From positions 181,882 to 245,881 of the forward strand of contig NMRA01000592.1 of assembly GCA_002633005.1 (NCBI GenBank): DNA of 64,000 nucleotides, given 5' to 3'. The translations under genes were made by a program, and so were the position numbers. The first letter of the stretch is position 1. Every line of letters starts with the position of its first letter. Below are positions 61,101-64,000 of the stretch, piece by piece. The notes below the pieces were generated by a model that saw only the letters and a program-made list of their open reading frames with translations, was not told the DNA's origin and ran no database searches. The DNA is from Phoronis australis (lineage: Eukaryota; Phoronida; Phoronidae).

Positions 61101-63958
61101 ATATATTAGCATTACATTTTTATTTATCATTAGTAATAGTTACATATTGCAATTTTATTTTCTGGATGTTCCTGAAGCCTTTGACATTATTGATCATTGA
61201 ATTGTAAATTAAGATTTACTGTAACTGTTGTTGCACAAGTGTGATACAGATGTTGCTTGAGGTTGTGGGTGTTTTGCATTATTGTGTTCTTGTTTCCTGT
61301 AGGAACATGTGGATGACCTGTCCTGGATCTATGATAGTGTTAAGAAAGATTTGTAAGCATGCCACCAGTGCCTAAGTATTTCACACTCACCGTAGATGCT
61401 ACACGCTCTGTTGCTTGTTTCCTGCTCATTACAGTCTGAGCCATGGTTTTATGGCAAATGTGTGTAACGACTGTCTTGGCTTTCATAGCACTTAAAAAGC
61501 TGGCAAAATTTATGAATGAAAGAATCAGTGTTTCACATGAAGAACTCAGTCCTAATTTTTCTCAATTTTGTCTTTTTGTGAAAGTGCAGAAGTCCTTATG
61601 CACATTATTTCTTGCTGTCATCTTGTGTTGGGCACCCACTTTTACCTTGTCACCTTGACTCTCTTTGTCTCTTCATGTCTCCTTCTCTTTGTGGAAGTGG
61701 TGCTTGCCTGTCCTTTACTGACATGGTTAAATAACCAAGTGTACCATTACATGGTTACACCTTGTATTTCCCATAGGAGCACTTAGAGGAGCTCAATCTC
61801 CTTCAGCGGACACTGGCCAAAGACAAAACTCTCCAGGAACGAGTGAAAACACAGGATAATGAACTCAGGGAGATTCAACGCAATATGAAAAAATGGAAGG
61901 AAGAAACTGCAGAAAAATTTGCTCGCAAATTCGAAGAAGAACTAACACGTGAACTGGAAAAGTAAACAACCACTTGTTGTAGTGGGATGTTGTATCAGCG
62001 TGTTGTTGTATCAGCATGTTGTATTAATCATCATCGGTGATGGCATGCATGATGGCTTTCCAGATGTAGAGTAGTTTTTCCTTGCTCATTAATTGCATGT
62101 ACCATGGATCTCTCGCCTAATCATTAACAAGCTGGTGGTGATAGCAGTTAAAATCGTGTTTAGGCTTATCTTCGCGCATCATTATTACACATCCCATTAT
62201 GCCTTGATCTTGTTTGGTTGTTTTGCAATTAGAATGTGTTTGGTTTGCGTGAGCCTTGTGTGTGTGTGTTCCTGTGACTAGCTTTAACTACAAGTTACTT
62301 GCCTCCTTGTAATCAGTGTGTTGTGCAAAGTGTGGCTATAGTTAGTAGGTCCAGTGTGCTTACCTTGTGGCTCAACATGTCCACCATGTTCTACCTTATT
62401 TGAAGTACCTTTGGCACTTACTCTTCAAAAGTGTAAATCAAGTTACTCAATGTGACGCCAAAGTAATGCTAAGAGCCCACTAATTGTTTCTACTTTGAGG
62501 TTTGCCTCTTTAAAATAGGTTTATTCCAGTTTGAAGTTGACTTTTTAGCATGACCCAGTTATCACTGCATGCGACTTTAGCATGACCTAGTTATCACTGC
62601 ATGTTACTTTAAAAATGGTTTGGTTATTGTCTTGTTCTCAACAATAACTGTTTCTATCTTTCAGACCGTTGTATTCTTGCTGTTTTGCAGGAGGCTCAAA
62701 GATCAACATAAGAGGCGGACATTTTCAGACAGAGACTTCCCGCTACACAGAAGGGACTTGAAGGATAAACATTCCACATCAATGGTGTGTATGAGTGCTG
62801 TAGTGGGATTTATATACTATTTTACATTTTCTTACATAAAATTTACTGATGGGCTGGTGATTTATTGTCCTATAAAGTAATTAATTATCACCAAAAGTCA
62901 ATCACTCGAGCTTAACGTTACCCTGCAGCCCGAAATTGAGTGGAAATAACTGCAGATAGTTTCAATGCCGTTTTTTGGGTTTCACAATGTTTTCAACACA
63001 TTAATATCAGTAAATCCCGCTAATCAATGTAATTGTTTACGTTAAAAAAGTTAGTTAAAGTTTTTTACACAAATAAATTATCAATATTTACCACTGACTG
63101 CAAATAACGGATTAAATTATTTTCAGAATGGCCATGGTGAAGCCAACGATAGTGCTGTACAGATGTTACGCCATCTACAGGACAAAGTTAAGCAACTGCG
63201 GTCAGAGAATGCATCACTCAGGAAGAGCCACAGCGTGTCAACGCCCGACTTGTCGAGTCTATCTGAAGCATCGTTGGCAGATAAGGTAAAGATGATATAT
63301 TTTGTTTGGCTTACCTGACTTTTCATTTATGCGGGTCAAATGCAACAATATATGTCACAACGAGTTGTGTCATTTCAATGACCATAGGTCAATAAGTGGT
63401 GGAATGCATGATTTTTGTGACACATTGCCGTCGCATTGTCTAATTGTTGTTCTGTTTCTGTTTTAAGTGATGTATATCTTTTCCACTCTGTTACTGATGG
63501 TTTTGGTCACTTATTGGACAAAGCGTTTTATACTTTGAAATGTATGACAGTCAACATTTTACTGCCAGCAGTGTTGAAACCTGTTGTTGTGAATGTGCGG
63601 CCTGTGCATTCTCTGAGTACTTTGTTTGTGCTCTTACCTCAGTTCCTGGACGAGTGAATTTCAACACGACCTTACCGACATTTCAGATCCTGGACAAGTG
63701 TATTACACCGACATTATCTTACTGATACTCACTGTATTCGTTTTATATGCTGGTCTTTCTAGCAAGCTTTACATCTATTGCTGTTTTCAGTCACGCCAGT
63801 ATGATGTCACGTATGTCAAGTCACTGGAGAAGCGTGTTCGTCGAGCAGAAAAGCAGGCAGAAGAGGCGGAGGAACGAGCTCAAAAGAACCAAGAGATACT
63901 GAGCAATAAGATGGTGGAGATGACCAACTTACAAAAGACATTAACAGCTCAGACAAAG
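37042..63958 (+). CDS. Gene B: multi-exon gene for a long coiled-coil protein (3' end beyond window)
   Basis: Twenty-two coding exons join in phase (37042-37124 through 63791-63958). They give 1035 residues so far, and the last exon ends in a normal donor, so the gene continues past the window. Residues 1-160 are a non-helical head with a duplicated (E/D)D...VE.QQIE.ES..IQ..(M/I)E.ER unit. From about 161 to 740 the sequence is almost unbroken charged coiled coil. A Ser/Pro linker (about 741-770) is followed by more coiled coil, a basic RRTFSDRDFPLHRRD stretch and a Ser linker near 960-975. There is no motor, FERM, PDZ or membrane segment. The E2F-type promoter and coiled-coil build would suit a centrosomal or cytoskeletal scaffold, but I cannot name an orthologue, and cingulin-, girdin- or centrosome-type proteins are only analogies. 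Confidence 0.8.
37125..38547. other. Gene B intron 1 and other unremarkable gene B introns
   Basis: Intron 1 holds only the 38239 microsatellite. The introns 38719-40274, 40501-40853, 40938-41251, 41365-41713, 44013-44531, 44711-45238, 56876-57337, 62785-63126 and 63286-63790 show nothing beyond short chance frames. Confidence 0.4.
38239..38312. repeat. ATA/ATG trinucleotide microsatellite
   Basis: Runs of AATAAT, GATGATGAC and AACAATAAT. Confidence 0.85.
38548..38718 (+). CDS. Gene B exon 2 (residues 28-84), first QQIE unit
   Basis: Acceptor CGTCTTGCAG, donor CAG|GTAATG. Phase 2 at both ends. Encodes an Asn/His-rich start and then EDIDLSVEAQQIEEES and a basic helix ending KYGTPKEKLATEV. 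Residues 42-68 align with residues 105-129 of the next exon. Confidence 0.85.
40275..40500 (+). CDS. Gene B exon 3 (residues 85-160), second QQIE unit
   Basis: Acceptor TTTTGTGCAG, donor AAG|GTACGT. Contains DDITVESQQIEQES followed by a charged helix and the Ser/Pro segment SSTPNLSLIGK. It repeats the core of exon 2, so the pair looks like an old tandem exon duplication. Phase 2 in, phase 0 out. Confidence 0.85.
40854..40937 (+). CDS. Gene B exon 4 (residues 161-188)
   Basis: Acceptor ATCAGTTCCAG, donor AGG|GTGAGT. Start of the coiled coil (QLEYNELNENIRKAKQEKR). 84 bases, phase 0 at both ends. Confidence 0.85.
41252..41364 (+). CDS. Gene B exon 5 (residues 189-225)
   Basis: Acceptor TTCTTATCTAG, donor CAG|GTGAAG. 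Coiled coil with regular leucine and polar spacing (ALMRDLTTLQDSITRTQSDI at its start). Leaves phase 2. Confidence 0.85.
41714..41885 (+). CDS. Gene B exon 6 (residues 226-283)
   Basis: Acceptor TTCTTTGCAG, donor CAG|GTACCT. Encodes SELMLVDFKKQTATQEVEKV and a KKKRLKDLDGK helix. The frame happens to stay open into both introns (41529-42098), but phase and splice sites define the exon. Confidence 0.85.
42174..42437. repeat. 66-base tandem array, about four copies
   Basis: Three nearly identical copies begin at 42237, 42303 and 42369, with an older one before them at about 42174. The period is a multiple of three, so a repeated peptide frame (MYIAYPDYLN...) stays open. I regard that frame as non-coding. 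Confidence 0.95.
42742..42906 (+). CDS. Gene B exon 7 (residues 284-338)
   Basis: Acceptor AATCTTCTCAG. The donor GAG|GTTGGA is weak but is the only in-phase choice before the stop at 42913. Strong coiled coil (VLELLEERTQLQEKVRNWEG). Confidence 0.8.
43020..43589. mobile_element. Foldback/MITE-like element with about 145-base terminal inverted repeats
   Basis: The left arm (about 43020-43170) and the right arm (about 43440-43589) are reverse complements over nearly their whole length. Shared blocks include ATTGAAAA, TGACTGTATTTTCTG, CACAGACACTCGCT, GTATTCTGT, CAATCATCA, ATGAAGTAA and AAATTAAAAT. The 270-base centre has no recognised transposase, so it is a non-autonomous element. It sits in the gene B intron between exons 7 and 8. 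Confidence 0.85.
43887..44012 (+). CDS. Gene B exon 8 (residues 339-380)
   Basis: Acceptor CCCTTTTCAG, donor AAG|GTAAGT. Coiled coil, phase 0 at both ends, 126 bases. Confidence 0.85.
44532..44710 (+). CDS. Gene B exon 9 (residues 381-439)
   Basis: Acceptor TGTGTCTGTAG, donor TTAG|GTATGA. Coiled coil beginning EKLVEYEDMREKLQNDMLEL. Leaves phase 2. Confidence 0.85.
45239..45344 (+). CDS. Gene B exon 10 (residues 440-475)
   Basis: Acceptor TTGACATTTCAG, donor ATG|GTGAGT. Coiled coil (NQLIEVQQELTKEMEEKDNL). Phase 2 in, phase 0 out. Confidence 0.85.
45630..46060 (+). pseudogene. 3' fragment of a non-LTR retrotransposon (LINE)
   Basis: The frame at 45686-45826 reads an ITGH-like QVVTGHCNLAQH block and then a Cys/His cluster (CSRCPMCGLEAETSRHLVKIC). 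This is the arrangement at the C-terminus of many LINE ORF2 proteins. It ends in a stop at 45980, followed by a tail with CACCAGGCCACCTACC. There is no reverse transcriptase upstream, so this is a 5'-truncated insertion in the gene B intron between exons 10 and 11. Confidence 0.6.
46285..46443 (+). CDS. Gene B exon 11 (residues 476-528)
   Basis: Acceptor TTCTTCCACCTAG, donor CAG|GTGGGT. Helical, Met- and Ala-rich. The last 24 coding bases (GDYQHALQ) are the first unit of a 46-base minisatellite that continues into the intron. The exon is clear from phase and composition. Confidence 0.85.
46420..46680. repeat. 46-base minisatellite spanning the exon 11/intron border of gene B
   Basis: Unit 0 is the last 24 coding bases plus the first 22 intron bases (ACTACCAGCATGCGTTACAG|GTGGGTGG). 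About five more diverged units follow directly, and related units recur near 46965-47045 and 47338-47397. The unit starting near 46513 keeps the CAG|GTGGGT donor sequence. Confidence 0.85.
46444..48966. other. Gene B intron 11
   Basis: Begins with the exon-derived 46-base units. The rest is AT-rich and featureless. Confidence 0.4.
48967..49068 (+). CDS. Gene B exon 12 (residues 529-562)
   Basis: Acceptor CTGTGCAG, donor GAT|GTAAGT. Very acidic and basic coiled coil (DKEEELNDANERLREQREEC). Phase 0 at both ends. Confidence 0.85.
49069..51995. other. Gene B intron 12
   Basis: Holds interspersed repeat copy 2. No exon is seen. Confidence 0.4.
49670..49965. repeat. Interspersed repeat, copy 2
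   Basis: Direct-orientation relative of 10085-10365. The shared blocks lie in the same order over about 290 bases, with small insertions. It lies in a gene B intron. Confidence 0.7.
51996..52178 (+). CDS. Gene B exon 13 (residues 563-623)
   Basis: Acceptor CCCTTTTCACAG, donor AAG|GTTAGT. Coiled coil starting VRTTLAKERENWEREKDDIV. Phase 0 at both ends, 183 bases. Confidence 0.85.
52975..53010. repeat. ATT/ATC microsatellite
   Basis: Runs of TTATTATTA and CATTATCATTAT. Confidence 0.8.
54322..54372. repeat. 29-base direct duplication
   Basis: CCGTAGAAAGGGTCACTTTA occurs at 54322 and 54351. Confidence 0.9.
54666..54704 (+). CDS. Candidate alternative first exon of gene B (MMDVHSLLYSVTM)
   Basis: CACC precedes ATGATGG, a good translation start context. 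The 13-codon frame ends at a strong donor, ATG|GTAGGT, in phase 0, which is the phase that exon 14 (56744) accepts. A TATATAT lies near 54500. This could give a shorter protein starting in mid-rod. The support is only context and phase, so confidence is low. Confidence 0.3.
56744..56875 (+). CDS. Gene B exon 14 (residues 624-667)
   Basis: Acceptor GACTTCTCAG after a T-rich tract, donor CAG|GTATTG. Coiled coil ending ENELDELRVRLGQ. The next exon has a near-repeat, GELEELRVRLHE. Phase 0 at both ends. Confidence 0.85.
57338..57558 (+). CDS. Gene B exon 15 (residues 668-740)
   Basis: Acceptor GTTAATACTAG, donor CAG|GTATGT. Coiled coil, then a conserved-looking non-helical end (EINEECRRSALVLGVTPRK). 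Leaves phase 2. Confidence 0.85.
57804..57891 (+). CDS. Gene B exon 16 (residues 741-770), Ser/Pro linker
   Basis: Encodes FRSDSPSNNKSPVKGQLRSP and then SRTPATSSL, a basic Ser/Pro linker with several SP/TP sites. Two acceptors six bases apart (57804 or 57810) both keep the frame. Donor CTG|GTAATG. Confidence 0.8.
57898..58055. repeat. 52-base tandem array directly after exon 16
   Basis: Three nearly identical copies (AGTCATAGTGTTGTACTTA...) begin at 57899, 57951 and 58003, seven bases inside the intron. Confidence 0.95.
58897..59001 (+). CDS. Gene B exon 17 (residues 771-805)
   Basis: Acceptor CATTGGTATAG, donor AAG|GTGAGA. Coiled coil resumes (ANLRACNEELRNNVKELTQE). Phase 0 at both ends. 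Confidence 0.85.
59180..59690. repeat. 61-base array followed by a related 68-base array
   Basis: GTACAGTTGG recurs at 59189, 59250, 59311 and 59372 (period 61). From 59548 two copies of a 68-base unit carry CTGGACAATTTTACTGTCTG. Both units share ACTGTC.GTA and a (T/C)TGGCC block. Confidence 0.85.
60563..60646 (+). CDS. Gene B exon 18 (residues 806-833)
   Basis: Acceptor ATTTTTCTTAG, donor AAG|GTGAGT. Encodes ERSLNDMKQKSLNEKNRDLS and then ELRERLVK. Phase 0 at both ends. Confidence 0.85.
61303..61352 (+). CDS. Gene B candidate alternative exon (EHVDDLSWIYDSVKKD)
   Basis: A strong acceptor (TTCTTGTTTCCTGTAG) and a donor (TTT|GTAAGC) bound 50 bases that open in frame after exon 18. It enters in phase 0 and leaves in phase 2, exactly like exon 19, and both start with EH(V/L)(D/E)(D/E)L. 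Joining it to exon 19 would hit a stop within four codons, but joining it directly to exon 20 keeps the frame. It is therefore either a mutually exclusive exon or, if read through, a terminal exon ending KDL-stop. Confidence 0.5.
61777..61961 (+). CDS. Gene B exon 19 (residues 834-894)
   Basis: Acceptor ATTTCCCATAG, donor AA|GTAAAC. Starts EHLEELNLLQRTLAKDKTLQ and continues as coiled coil to FARKFEEELTRELEK. Phase 0 in, phase 2 out. Confidence 0.85.
62542..62607. repeat. 32-base direct duplication
   Basis: GCATGACC(C/T)AGTTATCACTG occurs at 62548 and 62580. Confidence 0.9.
62691..62784 (+). CDS. Gene B exon 20 (residues 895-926), basic
   Basis: Acceptor CTGTTTTGCAG; the donor ATG|GTGTGT is weak but in phase. 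Encodes RLKDQHKRRTFSDRDFPLHR and a further basic stretch that breaks the coil. Confidence 0.75.
63127..63285 (+). CDS. Gene B exon 21 (residues 927-979)
   Basis: Acceptor ATTATTTTCAG, donor AAG|GTAAAG. A helix (VQMLRHLQDKVKQLRSENAS), then a Ser-rich linker (SVSTPDLSSLSEASLADK). Confidence 0.85.
63791..63958 (+). CDS. Gene B exon 22 (residues 980-1035), last in window
   Basis: Acceptor TTGCTGTTTTCAG, donor AAG|GTATGT. Coiled coil (YVKSLEKRVRRAEKQAEEAE). The intron after 63958 runs off the window, so the C-terminus is not seen. Confidence 0.85.
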
Positions 63959-64000
63959 GTATGTTACAAGAGGGTGTCTTCTTTATCACACGTCAAGAGT

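Noticed and set aside
1-64000. tRNA, rRNA or other structured RNA genes
   Set aside because: I looked for tRNA-like box motifs and long GC-rich structured runs and saw none I could support.

Overview
This window is AT-rich animal nuclear DNA. It has long introns with GT/AG borders, many simple tandem arrays, decayed DNA transposons and a LINE fragment, and every convincing coding segment is on the + strand. The intron density, the base composition and the mix of mariner-like, non-LTR and foldback elements fit an invertebrate metazoan. A lophotrochozoan such as a mollusc is my guess, but the sequence alone does not fix the taxon. I see no bacterial operons, rRNA, tRNA or CRISPR.

I find two protein-coding genes head to tail, built by joining exons whose splice phases agree at every junction. 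Gene A runs from a non-coding first exon ending near 315, through a start-codon exon (ATG 2639-2641), to a very large terminal exon (32888 to about 35880) with stop 35805-35807 and an AATAAA at 35859. The model gives 1415 residues: a low-complexity acidic N-terminal part with a repeated SD..(S/T)(V/T)(R/K)TEDF motif in three successive symmetric exons, then a disordered Ser-rich region. The terminal exon carries an LLYHLGFG...LPERF motif that I recognise as resembling the ITPRID/KRAP/TESPA1 inositol-trisphosphate-receptor-interacting region.

Gene B starts about 1.1 kb downstream, at a promoter with a perfect E2F-type site (36993-37004) and a first exon with ATG 37042. It continues to the right edge and beyond. 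Its 22 exons encode at least 1035 residues, nearly all charged heptad-like coiled coil with two short Ser/Pro-rich breaks, and I cannot name its orthologue. It has a duplicated pair of early exons, a candidate pair of mutually exclusive exons (61303-61352 versus 61777-61961) and a possible internal promoter near 54.6 kb. The last exon of gene A before its terminal exon (phase 2) is also phase-compatible with exon 2 of gene B, so a read-through A-B fusion is possible but not required.

The introns hold most of the odd structure. There is a foldback element with about 145-base inverted arms (43020-43589), a broken mariner transposase on the minus strand (about 25.0-25.3 kb), a LINE tail (about 45.6-46.1 kb), and an interspersed repeat present at 10.1 kb and 49.7 kb. 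There are also more than a dozen minisatellites. One of them (46420-46680) runs across an exon-intron border and copies the coding end together with the splice donor into the intron.
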